A stretch of 64,000 bases of DNA from positions 1,219,340 to 1,283,339 of the forward strand of contig OX638356.1 of the NCBI GenBank assembly GCA_951813395.1, written 5' to 3'. The translations under genes and the position numbers were made by a program. Shown here piece after piece: positions 27,339-35,772 of the stretch; the stretch's first letter is position 1, and each line of letters starts with the position of its first letter. Below the pieces are notes generated by a model. That model was not told the origin of the DNA and made no database searches. It worked only from the letters and a program-made list of their open reading frames with translations. This stretch comes from Longimicrobiales bacterium (GTDB lineage: Bacteria > Gemmatimonadota > Gemmatimonadetes > Longimicrobiales > Gaopeijiaceae).

Positions 27339-29317
27339 GCGGTATCCGGGCCGCGGTGCCGCTCCTGCTGCTGGCCGCGTCGGTGACCGCGCAGGAGCCC
27401 GAGCCCCAGTCCACGTCACCCAACCCGTTCGCAGACTTCGAAACCCACCACCTGTCCAACGGGGTCAAGGTCTGGTTCAAGCACCTGCCTGGAGTCCCCA
27501 ACGTTTCGGTGAGCGCGGGCGTTCCGGTGGGTTCCGACGCCGATCCGCCCGGCAAGGAGCAGTTGGCGCATTTCACCGAACACATGCTCTTCTCCGACCA
27601 CGACGGGCGCACGGAGCAGGAGATCAAGGACGCCGTCGAGGGGCTCGGCGGGCGGCGCAACGGTGTGACCTACCGCGATCACACCTGGTACTACGTCACG
27701 ATCGGCCGGGAGCACGGACTCTTCGCCATCGAATGGCTTGCCGGCATCCTGTCGCCGCACGCCATGGATCCCGCTGTGGTGGACCGGGGCCGCCAGCCCG
27801 TGGAGAACGAGATCGGTGCCCGGCCCCGCGAGCTGTTCGATCACCTGGGAGCGCTCTTCACGGCTTCCTGGCTGGTGCCTCCGGACTTCTGGGAGGCCGA
27901 GTTCGGCATATCGCGGCTGCGCGACCCGAACCGCGACGTCTGGCGCAGCCTGCAGGGCATCACGCCGGACGACCTGCGCGGCTTCTACGACCAGCATTAC
28001 GCGCCGGGACAGATCACGGTCACCATCGTCGGCGACCTCGACGCGGCCGACGCGCTGGCCACCGCCGAGCGCACCTTCGGCACCATCCCCGCCCGTTCGT
28101 TCGAGCCCTGGACGATACCGGTCGTTGATCCGGAACGGGGGAAGTCCACCTACGGCTGGGGCTTTCAGTCCACGGCCCGGTACCAGTCGCGGCACAAGCT
28201 CTTCGACCCGACGGCCGACGACGTGCTGACCGCGCTGTTCATCCGCGACCTCCTGAACCGGCGACTCAACCAGCGCCTTCGCTACGGCGAACGCAAGGCC
28301 GTGTACGGCGCGAGTGCCGGCCTCACGAGACGCGGTGCCGCCGTGTACCTGCAGATCAGCAGCCGCATCGACGAGGACGATTTCGACTTCGCAACCGGGG
28401 TGATCGCCGAGGAGATCGAGTTCCTGCGGACAGGGACCCTGGATCCCGCCGAGTTCGAGGCCGACCGGGCGGCGGTGGTGGCAAGGCTGCGCGGTTCCAA
28501 CCAGACGTCGGAGTCACTCAACTTCTGGACGCGCACGACCTTCTACGATCCCGCGACCTTCACGGACTTCCCCGACGTGCTCTCCTTCTACGAGAACCTG
28601 ACCCAGGACCAGGTCGCGGCATTCGCCGAGACAGCGTTTGACCCGTCGCGGCAGGTGCTCGACATCAGCCGGCGGCAGCCCGTGAGCCAGGGCACCATGG
28701 TCGTCGCGGTCGCCGTGCTGATCGCGCTTACCCTGCAGGGGCTGAAGAGGCTCCTCACAAAGCCGGTGCGGATGAGGGAGATTCGCTACATCGCGCATTT
28801 CAAGCTGCCGGTTGCCTTGCGCACGGCATACGTCATCGGGGTCGTGGGAGTCGCGGTGGCGGCGGTCGTGCTGGCAACGTTCGGGATTGAACGGCTGACC
28901 GACCGGTGGATCGAGAGCGTCGACAGCTACGTCTTCCAGTACGCGTGCAATGCGGTCATCCTCGCTTTCCTTGTGGCGGCCCCGACCCTGATCGTCACGT
29001 CCTCCCCGCGTAAACTGCTCGTCTTCAGCGACCACCTGCGGATCAAGAGGCGCGCCTGGCACTCCCGCATACTCGAGCCCGAAGATATCGCCGACATCTC
29101 GATCCGCCGATTTCCGGGGGTCTGGCTGTCACGCGAAGTGCTCCGGGGCGCCCCGCTGGCCTTCGGTTTCCTCCGCCCGGGCATCCATCTGCGTCCGGTC
29201 AAGGGCCGGAGCTACTTCTTTCGCAGCCGCGACACCGAGGAGCTTGCCGAGGTGCTGAGCGAGTGGTGGGGACGGCCAGCCGCGAGCGAGTCAGACGATC
29301 CGAATGGATCCGGCTGA
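27335..29317 (+). CDS. M16-family zinc peptidase fused to a membrane anchor and PH-like tail
   Basis: The 660-residue protein starts at a GTG overlapping the upstream TGA and has a signal peptide (AAVPLLLLAASVTAQ). The inverted zinc motif is HFTEH in QLAHFTEHMLFSD, with the third ligand in PVENEIGARP, so the catalytic M16 domain is complete. The companion M16 domain follows (YAPGQITVTIVGDLD to about residue 440). The C-terminal 200 residues hold three hydrophobic helices (GTMVVAVAVLIALTLQGLK, AYVIGVVGVAVAAVVLAT, ACNAVILAFLVAAPTLIV) and a short beta-rich domain (LLVFSDHLRIKRRAWHSRIL). Such a membrane-anchored tail is unusual for M16. Confidence 0.82.
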   Translation: MSGIRAAVPLLLLAASVTAQEPEPQSTSPNPFADFETHHLSNGVKVWFKHLPGVPNVSVSAGVPVGSDADPPGKEQLAHFTEHMLFSDHDGRTEQEIKDAVEGLGGRRNGVTYRDHTWYYVTIGREHGLFAIEWLAGILSPHAMDPAVVDRGRQPVENEIGARPRELFDHLGALFTASWLVPPDFWEAEFGISRLRDPNRDVWRSLQGITPDDLRGFYDQHYAPGQITVTIVGDLDAADALATAERTFGTIPARSFEPWTIPVVDPERGKSTYGWGFQSTARYQSRHKLFDPTADDVLTALFIRDLLNRRLNQRLRYGERKAVYGASAGLTRRGAAVYLQISSRIDEDDFDFATGVIAEEIEFLRTGTLDPAEFEADRAAVVARLRGSNQTSESLNFWTRTTFYDPATFTDFPDVLSFYENLTQDQVAAFAETAFDPSRQVLDISRRQPVSQGTMVVAVAVLIALTLQGLKRLLTKPVRMREIRYIAHFKLPVALRTAYVIGVVGVAVAAVVLATFGIERLTDRWIESVDSYVFQYACNAVILAFLVAAPTLIVTSSPRKLLVFSDHLRIKRRAWHSRILEPEDIADISIRRFPGVWLSREVLRGAPLAFGFLRPGIHLRPVKGRSYFFRSRDTEELAEVLSEWWGRPAASESDDPNGSG

Positions 29318-29802
29318 CGCCGCCGCAGCCATCGACAGGGTCGCCCCCCCGCAGGCCGACCCCGTCGCGGTACGGGCACACCTCGACACGCTGACCAGGC
29401 TGGCTCGCCCACCGTCCCGTCGAGAAACTCCAGCTCCTCGACCAGCACCGAGACCGCCGCGTCCCCCGTGTTGCCGTCCGCGTCCGTCGCCGTCAGCGTG
29501 ATCATGTGAACGCCCGCCGACGGCAGGGTCACCTTCAGCGCCGAGCCGGTACCGAGAGCCCCGTCGATCGAGCTGGCCCAGGCCAGCGCCGCGCCCCCGA
29601 GCGGACCGTCCTGCGGATCGATGGCACTGCCGGCCAGCGGAACCGGCGCACCCTCCAGCACCGCCAGCCCGGAAGCCGGCGCGGTGATAACGGCGGTTGG
29701 TGCGTTCGGGCCGGTCGGCATCTCCTCCGAGCATGCCGTGAGCGTCAGCATGAGATTAGAGACCCAGACTGAACGGTTGCCTTGGGGCTGCGGTTCCGTC
29801 AC
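29212..29802 (-). pseudogene. remnant of an Ig/PKD-domain lipoprotein
   Basis: Residues about 34-120 form a PKD/Ig-like domain (APVPLAGSAIDPQDGPLGGA, HMITLTATDADGNTGDAAVS) after a poor lipobox (MLTLTAC) that lacks a proper hydrophobic signal. After VEELEFLDGT the frame becomes Arg/Pro-rich and runs into the opposite strand of the M16 gene, so the original C-terminus seems lost. Another minus frame may carry the continuation, which would imply a frameshift. Expression and function are doubtful. Confidence 0.4.
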
Positions 29803-29905
29803 TGCTAACTCCTACTGCCCCCGCGACCGGATGCCGCATCGGCCCTCCGGCGGGGTCGGTCACGCCAGGAAACGGCCACAATCACGCTGCCTTTCAGCAT
29901 CAGGG

Positions 29906-29935
29906 TTGACAGGGCGCGTGCTATTCGGTTAGCCT
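29906..29935 (+). promoter_or_regulatory. possible promoter for the small-peptide/propeller operon
   Basis: TTGACA at 29906-29911 is followed 18 bases later by tagcct at 29930-29935. The -35 is perfect, the -10 is weak. It lies about 90 bases ahead of the peptide start at 30024, and nothing else fits it. Confidence 0.3.
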
Positions 29936-30023
29936 CTTTGGTCCGCTTTCTCCGTCCACGCCATCTGCCTTGGCCTGTCTGCCGGGGAAAGACCGCAACA
30001 GTAACCCTTTGGAGGTCACCAAG

Positions 30024-30221
30024 ATGTTTGCGATTCAACCCCTGAAGCGCGCCGTTCTCACGATCCTGTTTCTCGCAGTTGCAACGCCGATGGTGGCGCA
30101 GGGCCCACCGCCAGCCTGTTTCGATTTCTGTCACTTCTGGGCGATGGTCCGGTACGATGCGGGTATGAACTGGTCGGACAACAATGCGCTTTTCCTGCGG
30201 TGCATTGACCGCACGTGCTGA
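30024..30221 (+). CDS. small secreted four-cysteine peptide
   Basis: This 65-residue ORF has a strong ribosome site (ttTGGAGGtcaccaag) before its ATG. The first 26 residues are a classic signal peptide (RAVLTILFLAVATPMVAQ). The mature part is about 39 residues, with exactly four cysteines arranged as two pairs (CFDFC and CIDRTC, the last Cys being C-terminal), so two disulfides are plausible. I do not recognise a family. Its stop overlaps the GTG start of the next gene by 7 bases, which couples it to a propeller lipoprotein. In Bacteroidota, NVEALA-type leader peptides precede similar propeller genes; an analogy with that arrangement is inference only. Confidence 0.7.
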   Translation: MFAIQPLKRAVLTILFLAVATPMVAQGPPPACFDFCHFWAMVRYDAGMNWSDNNALFLRCIDRTC

Positions 30222-31258
30222 TAGGTCGAATCTCTGGCCACGAACGACTACTTGCGATCGCCGCTATGGCGGTTGTGGCGAGTTGCAATTGGGGTGATTA
30301 TGACTGGACTACTCATGCGCTCGACCACGTCGGGTCCACCCAGGCGCCGTTTACCGGGATCTATGATATTGCCCTTGTGACTGAACACACGGCCTGCCTA
30401 ACCAATAGTTACCAGCGCCAAGTTCATTGCGTTACCCGCGAGGGTAATGTAGTTGGGGTATTCGGAGCCGAGGGTGAGGGACCAGGGGAGTTCACAAGCG
30501 GGCCCGCCGTTACACGTGGACCAGATGGCACGGTTGCAACAATTTCTGAAGACCGGCTGGCCCTTTTCAAGTCAGATGGGCGCATGGTGTCTGAGATCAC
30601 GCTACCCATTGCATTCCTTGAGCTTGCCGCCCCGGTTGGGGAGACGATTCTGGCGCAGCACTTTGCAGGCGGCATGCATTTGACCCCAGTGGAAATCGAT
30701 GTGGCCACGGGCGACCTGGTTTGGGAGCGTCAAGGGCTCCATGAAGTCGTGCGAACCGAGTGTGAAAGGTTAGCATTAGGTGTCGCTTCTCCCGAGGGCG
30801 GATGGGCCTTTCCAGCTTGTCAGCGCGAACTGGTGTTCCTTGCGAATCGGGACGACAGGTCAGCCCTTGTTGTAACATCGCCGACCCATTCTTTGGAACT
30901 GCCCAACGACCGCGACATTGCCGAGGCCGAGTGGGTGAATTCACAATACCAGTGGTATGACGTAGACTCGTTCAAGGAAACGCCTAAGCGTAATCATCTG
31001 AGGAGAGGGTCACTAGTATACGACGACCAGCGCCGACTTTGGGTGGCGACCGAGAGGGATCGAGCCAAGTATTCCCACTTCGATGTCTATCGAGACGGCG
31101 AACATGTTGGGTCGGTGAGGATCCGTGATCGGATCCTCGCCTACGACATCTATGGCCCGACCCTTACGGCGTTAGTAGAGCGACCCCCGGACTTAGACGG
31201 AATCGCGCATCTGGCCACGGATTGGTACGACATATCTTCTATCGATTTCGAACGTTGA
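30215..31258 (+). CDS. six-bladed beta-propeller lipoprotein
   Basis: The 347-residue product from a GTG start has a lipobox (AAMAVVASC) and a six-bladed propeller signature (GVFGAEGEGPGEFTSG), with later blades such as DGTVATISEDRLALFKSDGR and SLVYDDQRRLWVATERD. The base composition is clearly less GC-rich, with more A/T-ending codons than its neighbours, which suggests it was acquired. It is translationally coupled to the small cysteine peptide upstream. A surface or periplasmic binding role is likely, but no ligand can be named. The next 300 bases downstream are non-coding. Confidence 0.7.
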   Translation: MLIGRISGHERLLAIAAMAVVASCNWGDYDWTTHALDHVGSTQAPFTGIYDIALVTEHTACLTNSYQRQVHCVTREGNVVGVFGAEGEGPGEFTSGPAVTRGPDGTVATISEDRLALFKSDGRMVSEITLPIAFLELAAPVGETILAQHFAGGMHLTPVEIDVATGDLVWERQGLHEVVRTECERLALGVASPEGGWAFPACQRELVFLANRDDRSALVVTSPTHSLELPNDRDIAEAEWVNSQYQWYDVDSFKETPKRNHLRRGSLVYDDQRRLWVATERDRAKYSHFDVYRDGEHVGSVRIRDRILAYDIYGPTLTALVERPPDLDGIAHLATDWYDISSIDFER

Positions 31259-31560
31259 TTCAAGCACGTCCATTGTGAAGACGTTGAGGATGCAGTTCAA
31301 GCGGCGACGCTGAGGATGTTGAAGAGGCTTCACATGTCGTGAATGAACAGCGGTGTAGGCGTTGGTCTACTCCACGGGAGTGCTGGTGCGGGACCTGGAC
31401 GCGCGGCGGGACGTGGATCCGCTACGTGCGGGGCATCTTGGCGATTGCTTTGCGGTGGAACTTTCTGAGGTCGTTATGGCGGCGCGTTTTCGGAGAGTTA
31501 GGAGTCATCGTTGCCTCTAGTACCGATTCCGGTTTTCTGGACAAGTGGATGGCCTAAGCA
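31259..31560. other. non-coding or decayed stretch before insertion sequences
   Basis: No convincing gene is seen. An open frame at 31339-31557 is Trp/Arg-rich with no family resemblance and looks like chance. At about 31535-31550 the minus strand reads ttgtccagaaaaccgg just beyond the end of the decayed transposase, which could be the remains of its terminal repeat. Confidence 0.4.
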
Positions 31561-31757
31561 TCATGCTGCCCTCCGGCTGAACTTCTCGCGGGCCCGGTCA
31601 CGTACCCGTGCCGTTGCAGGAGGCAGCCGTTGTTGTAGGGCTCGACGAAGGCCCGGATCAGGCCTCCTCGAGGGTTTCGAAGTGGTGGAGATTAGATGCA
31701 ACTCCTCCTTGAGCGTGCGGATGAAGCGCTTCGCGACGCTGTTGCACTTCGGCTCGT
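31561..31757 (-). pseudogene. 3' part of a decayed IS3-type transposase (interrupted by the IS1182-like element)
   Basis: The minus strand reads DEPKCNSVAKRFIRTLKEEL, the end of an integrase-core (rve) transposase. It then needs two frameshifts to continue as FETLEEA and IRAFVEPYNNGCLLQRHGYV. The preceding portion lies on the far side of the inserted element at 33266-33705. Deleting the inserted element together with one CTAG joins RSTPAYL to DEPKCNS in frame. The catalytic frame is broken, so it is inactive. Confidence 0.75.
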
Positions 31758-31761
31758 CTAG

Positions 31762-33265
31762 CAGGCCGTGGATAAAATCCGCCCCACGAGGCTCTTGTGA
31801 ATGAGTTAAATTAGGAGGACACTCGGACCTCAGCGAGAGGTGACGGCGATGGCGATAGGCAAGATGCCGGGTGAGCGGCAGGAGGAGCTGTTCATCGCGG
31901 CCAGTGCGGTCGGGGCGCTGGACAACCCGTTCTACGCGGCGCTGGACAAGCTGCTGCGCAAGAGCGGTTTCGACGAGTTCGCGGAGGAGACGTGCCGGGA
32001 GTTTTACGCGGAGCGGATGGGTAGGCCGGGCCTCGCGCCGGGCGTGTACTTCCGGATGCTGATGGTGGGATACCTGGAGGGGATCGGCTCGGAGCGGGGT
32101 ATCGCGTGGCGGTGCAGGGACTCGATCTCGTTGCGGGAGTTTCTGGGCTACGGTCTGGCGAAGACGCCGCCGGAGCATTCCACGCTGTCGAAGACGCGCA
32201 AGCGGCTGAGCCTGGAAGCCCACGGGGCGGTGTTCGGCTGGGTGCTGGAACGGCTGCAGGAGTCGGGGCTGCTGCGAGGCAAGACGGTGGGGGTGGATTC
32301 GACGACGCTGGAGGCGAACGCGGCGATGCGCGCGATCGTGAGGCGTGATGAGGGGACGGAGTACGACGCGTGGCTGGAGCAGTTGGCGAAAGCGTCGGGG
32401 ATCGAGACGCCGACGCGGCAGGACCTTGCGAAGATGGACCGCAAGCGCCCGAAGAAGGGGTCGAACAAGGACTGGAAGCATCCGCACGACCCGGAGGCGC
32501 GGATCACGAAGATGAAGGATGGCCGCACCCGCTTGGCGCACAAGCTCGAGGTGGGGGTGGACATGGAGACCGGTGCGGTGGCCGCCGTCACGGTGCAGAC
32601 GATGGACGGTGGCGACACCGCGTCGCTGCCGGTGACGCTGGACGAGACGGAGCAGCGGCTGGCGGATGTGGGAGCGGAGCCGAAGGAAGTGGTGGGCGAC
32701 AAGGGCTACCACTCGAACGCGACCATGACGGGCGTGAAGAAGCGGGGACTGCGAACCTATGTGAGCGAGCCGAACCGGGGCCGCCGGAAATGGAAGGGCA
32801 AGCGGGAGGCGCAGCAGGCCGTGTACGGCAACCGCCGCCGCATCAAGGGCGAGCGGGGAAAGCGGCTGCTGCGCGAGCGAGGGGAAAAGCTGGAGCGGAC
32901 GTTCGCGCACCTGCTCGGCAGCGGAGGGTTGCGCCGCGTCCACGTTCACGGACACGAGGAGATCCGAAAACGGATGCTCGTTCACGCCGCGGCCTTCAAC
33001 CTCTCGCTGGTGATGCGCACATGTTTCGGCTTCGGCACCCCGCGTGGCCTGCAGGGCCTCGCAGCGGCGGCCGCGGCTCTCGCCGACGCGTCCGCACACA
33101 GTCTTGCCGCCTTTTTTCGCCACATCGGGCGCGTTCTCGGCCTCCAGGGCACACAGGTCGGCCCCGTCCGCCGCTCAGCCGCCTGATGCACAACAAAACC
33201 GCAATCACGTCGTTCTTGCCGCTTCCACCACCGGCTTCCCAGCGAGCCACTTCTTCCACGGCCTG
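31762..33265 (+). mobile_element. IS1182-like insertion sequence with CTAG target duplication
   Basis: The ends carry an imperfect terminal inverted repeat: the left end begins caggccgtggataaaat and the right end, read inward on the other strand, begins caggccgtggaagaagt (11 exact bases, then partial). CTAG flanks both sides, at 31758-31761 and 33266-33269, as a 4-bp direct (and palindromic) target duplication. The 1504-bp element encodes a single transposase. It sits inside an older, decayed IS3-type transposase gene, and precise excision would restore that local reading frame. The element looks recent and possibly active. Confidence 0.85.
31849..33186 (+). CDS. IS1182/IS5-type DDE transposase
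   Basis: The 445-residue product begins at ATG 31849 (an in-frame GTG lies at 31840). The N-terminal domain shows the usual transposase start (GFDEFAEETCREFYAERMGR, PGVYFRMLMVGYLEGIGSER). The DDE core has the first Asp in VGVDSTTLEANA and the second in VVGDKGYHSN. A probable Glu lies in LERTFAHLLGSGGLRR near the C-terminus. Basic residues are frequent and there is no frameshift, so the enzyme looks intact. The IS1182 assignment rests on domain layout and the CTAG duplication; IS5-group alternatives are possible. Confidence 0.85.
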   Translation: MAIGKMPGERQEELFIAASAVGALDNPFYAALDKLLRKSGFDEFAEETCREFYAERMGRPGLAPGVYFRMLMVGYLEGIGSERGIAWRCRDSISLREFLGYGLAKTPPEHSTLSKTRKRLSLEAHGAVFGWVLERLQESGLLRGKTVGVDSTTLEANAAMRAIVRRDEGTEYDAWLEQLAKASGIETPTRQDLAKMDRKRPKKGSNKDWKHPHDPEARITKMKDGRTRLAHKLEVGVDMETGAVAAVTVQTMDGGDTASLPVTLDETEQRLADVGAEPKEVVGDKGYHSNATMTGVKKRGLRTYVSEPNRGRRKWKGKREAQQAVYGNRRRIKGERGKRLLRERGEKLERTFAHLLGSGGLRRVHVHGHEEIRKRMLVHAAAFNLSLVMRTCFGFGTPRGLQGLAAAAAALADASAHSLAAFFRHIGRVLGLQGTQVGPVRRSAA

Positions 33266-33705
33266 CTAGGTAGGCGGGTGTGGAGCGGATGCCGAGCCAT
33301 TGGATCTCGGCCTGGAACTGGCTGGCCCGGTACTGCGAGGCCCAGCCGTGCCGCAGACCGATGCCCAGGGCGGTCGCCTTGTCAAAGCCGCAGTTGTCCG
33401 CACCCACTGTCGGACCGGCTTCGGCGCCGCCCAGCGTCACCCTTCTTCGCAACGTGCCAACCGCACGACGTCCGAGGCGCAGTGGTCGACGGCCGCGAAG
33501 GACCAGCACCAGCCCTCCGCATTCGTCCAGAACCGCGACGCGTCCATGCCCCCTGAGTTCGTTCGGCCTCTCGGTGCGGATCCGGCCGCCGTGGGTCCGG
33601 TCCCCGCGGGGATGGCTCTTGCCGTACCGGCGGCCGCAGGCCGTGCTCCCGCATCAGCCTCAGCACCCGGTCGGCCGCCATTCTCGACGCGCTCATCGAG
33701 CGCAC
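33266..33705 (-). pseudogene. 5' part of a decayed IS3-type transposase
   Basis: Pieces of an IS3-family orfB product can be read in alternating minus-strand frames: RVLRLMREHGLRPPVRQ, RTERPNELRG, CWSFAAVDHCASDVV, and the best run ALGIGLRHGWASQYRASQFQ followed by EIQWLGIRSTPAY. The frame must change several times, so the gene was dead before the IS1182-like element landed at the CTAG at 33266-33269. The remaining C-terminal part is at 31561-31757. Confidence 0.7.
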
Positions 33706-33724
33706 CGTGCGGGAGGGTGCGAAA

Positions 33725-33993
33725 GGTGGTGCGATGGAATTCGCTCTATTACGGCATCGAGGTGTGGGGCCGGTTCCTCTCGTTCCACTGTTTCACGAAG
33801 TACATCAAGGTGACCCTTGCTCAACGGCGGCTCGCTGCGGCCTGTACCACCGGTGGCCACCAAGCACGAGCACGTGCCGTATTTCCACATTCATGAGGAC
33901 GACGAGCCCGCCGAGGGGTTGCCAGACGCGGCCCCGCGACGGCAAATGACGACCAAGAGGCCACAGGGCGCGGAAACACGGGATGAGGTGTAG
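33725..33993 (+). pseudogene. possible DUF1801-like remnant
   Basis: One frame reads WNSLYYGIEVWGRFLSF and another continues TLLNGGSLRPVPPVATKHEH then VPYFHIHEDDEPAEGLPDAA to a stop at 33991. The combination resembles the C-terminal half of DUF1801 proteins, which have a short beta-alpha fold and end with an acidic IREGDE-type motif. A frameshift is needed near 33810 and no start or N-terminal half was found. The identification is tentative. Confidence 0.35.
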
Positions 33994-34415
33994 GTAATCT
34001 TGAGTTGAGTTTACCTTGCGATGAGCGGAGGGGTAGTCGCGCCGCTCATGCCTTTGCACCGTGAGCATTCGGCCGGCGTTGGAAGGAAGTGGGCGTGACC
34101 GTCGGACGCCTGACGGTGCATCGAAAACCGAGGGGAGGGACGCTAGTGGGCCCGTGTCGAGGGTCACAGCAGAGATGCGCAGCCCAGTGGCTGCCTGATC
34201 GCAACCCTCGCAACCGCAAGGCGGAAGCACGGCGGCAGGGCCTGCCGGGAATGGGTCTTGGAGATGGCCGCCAACGAGCGTCTGGCCGTAGGCACCAGCA
34301 GTTGACATCATCCCTAGAGCGACCGAAAGCCTCGCGAAGCCTTTACGCCGCAGCCCAGTAGACTTGCTCTGCAAGCGTTGCCAGTGCACAATCAGCATCC
34401 CTCGTTGTCAAGACC
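33994..34415. other. stretch without recognisable genes
   Basis: About 420 bases with moderate GC and no frame that resembles a protein on either strand. Reading frames at 34089-34361 (+) and 33805-34398 (-) are Arg/Gly-rich and family-less. It probably is debris of the mobile-element region. Confidence 0.4.
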
Positions 34416-34592
34416 ATGACCTGCTTCACCGAGTTCCCGATGACCACAACACCATCCCCCCTGTTCCGACCCATTCTTGACCGCGTCGCTCTAGAGAGCG
34501 AGGACGGCGACCAGGGCTATTTTCATGCCCTGTTATATGAGTATTGTGGAAACAAGCGCGACGCGGGTTTTCAGAACGTTGTTCATAGTTAA
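34416..34592 (+). pseudogene. short N-terminal gene fragment (unknown family)
   Basis: A 58-codon frame from ATG 34416 (or 34440) reads MTTTPSPLFRPILDRVALES, then EDGDQGYFHALLYEYCGNKR, ending at TAA 34590. The first 30 residues look like the start of a real, longer, helical protein, and the last 20 do not. The tail overlaps the non-coding edge before the truncated TonB receptor, so the fragment may have been cut by rearrangement. I could not assign a family with confidence. Base composition is lower in GC than the core genome. Confidence 0.35.
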
Positions 34593-34636
34593 CCTGTTGG
34601 TTAAGTGTTGTGTGCGGGACGAGTAGAGGTCCGCCT

Positions 34637-35700
34637 TCACGGCCCTGCTCCGATCCGTATCCGGGTGGACCAGCCGCGGCCCGGCAGGGGGTAGTCGGCG
34701 AGAAGCGAGGCGCGCTCGTCGAGGAGGTTGTTCACGGCGAATTCGAGCCGTCCCGGCGCCTTGCCGAGCGCCACCGGAATCGCGATGCCGGCGTCGAGCA
34801 CGGTGTAGCCGCCGAGCGCGTTCAGCGTTGATCCGGGCAGGGTGCGCCGCTCTCCCACGTGGGTGGCAGCGGGCACGAGAGTGACGCCGCGAACCGTCAG
34901 GCGCAGCGAGAGGTCGGCCGTGAAACGGGGACGGTACGCGACCTGGCCATCGAGCACGGGGCCGGTGTACTCGACCTCCGACCAGGCGGCGCCGGCGGAC
35001 AGGGAGTGCGTGCCCGCGAACGTGCTCAGGTCGACGGTGGCGCCCAGTTCCAAGCCGCGCCGCGTCACGTCGTAGTTGTCGGGGCTCCAGACGAAGCGAT
35101 GATCCGGGAACCAGAGGATCATGTCGTCGAGATCCGCCCGGTAGACCATTCCGTGCAGCCGCCCCGCCGCCCGGCCCAGCGACCACGCGTGCGTCACCGA
35201 GGCGGACAACTCCCCGCGAACGCGTTCCGGCCGGAGATCCGGGTTCGGCTCTACGAGCACGCCCTCCTGGAAGAAGAGGTCGCCGAGCCCGGGGGGCGAG
35301 AAGCCACGGCTCCAGCGCAGGTCGAGAGTGAGCCCCTCGTGCGCGAGCGTGGCGTCCACGGCGGGCGAGACCGTGGTGCCGTTCAAGAGGTCGTGGCGGT
35401 CGGCGCGAACGGCCGCGCCGAAATCGAGGCGGACGCCGTGCCCCAGTTCGCGGACGTGTCCGGCGCGCGCCCATGCGCCCAGTTCGCCAAGCTCGACTGC
35501 TGGAGACGCCAGCACGTTGGACTCGATGTCGAGCCGGGCCGCATCGAGACCGAGCCGCAGAGATGGCCCCCACCATCCCTCCACCGCGACTTCGGCGCGG
35601 CGCGGCTCGCGGACGGCGCGGTCCCGTGGGCGATCGAGACCGCGGCCCGCGAGGCGGTCGAGGAGGGGCTGGATTCGCCTTCCACGTTTCCTATGAAACC
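34637..35700 (-). pseudogene. 5'-truncated TonB-dependent receptor, probably btuB
   Basis: About 350 residues of a C-terminal beta barrel are readable (TLDLRWSRGFSPPGLGDLFF, VEPNPDLRPERVRGELSASV, LEFAVNNLLDERASLLADYP). The signal peptide, TonB box, plug and first barrel strands are missing. Upstream sequence ends at about 35700, where the IS110 element begins. SPPGLGDLFFQEG and the NNLLDERASLLADYPLPGRG ending resemble BtuB/siderophore receptors. The riboswitch-controlled btuFCD genes lie just beyond the IS110 element, which favours a lost vitamin B12 receptor. That link is inference. Confidence 0.65.
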
Positions 35701-35772
35701 TATCGGTCTTGGATCAAGTGTAACCCATGATACAGGAACGGGTTGTGGTATTGGCGACCTCTGAGAGCAGAT

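Noticed and set aside
31339-31557. 72-codon plus-strand frame before the insertion sequences
   Set aside because: Trp/Arg-rich, no ribosome site and no recognisable domain.
31561-33123. 520-codon minus-strand frame across the IS1182-like element
   Set aside because: Only its last part (beyond the element border) matches a transposase; the rest is antisense to the intact transposase gene.
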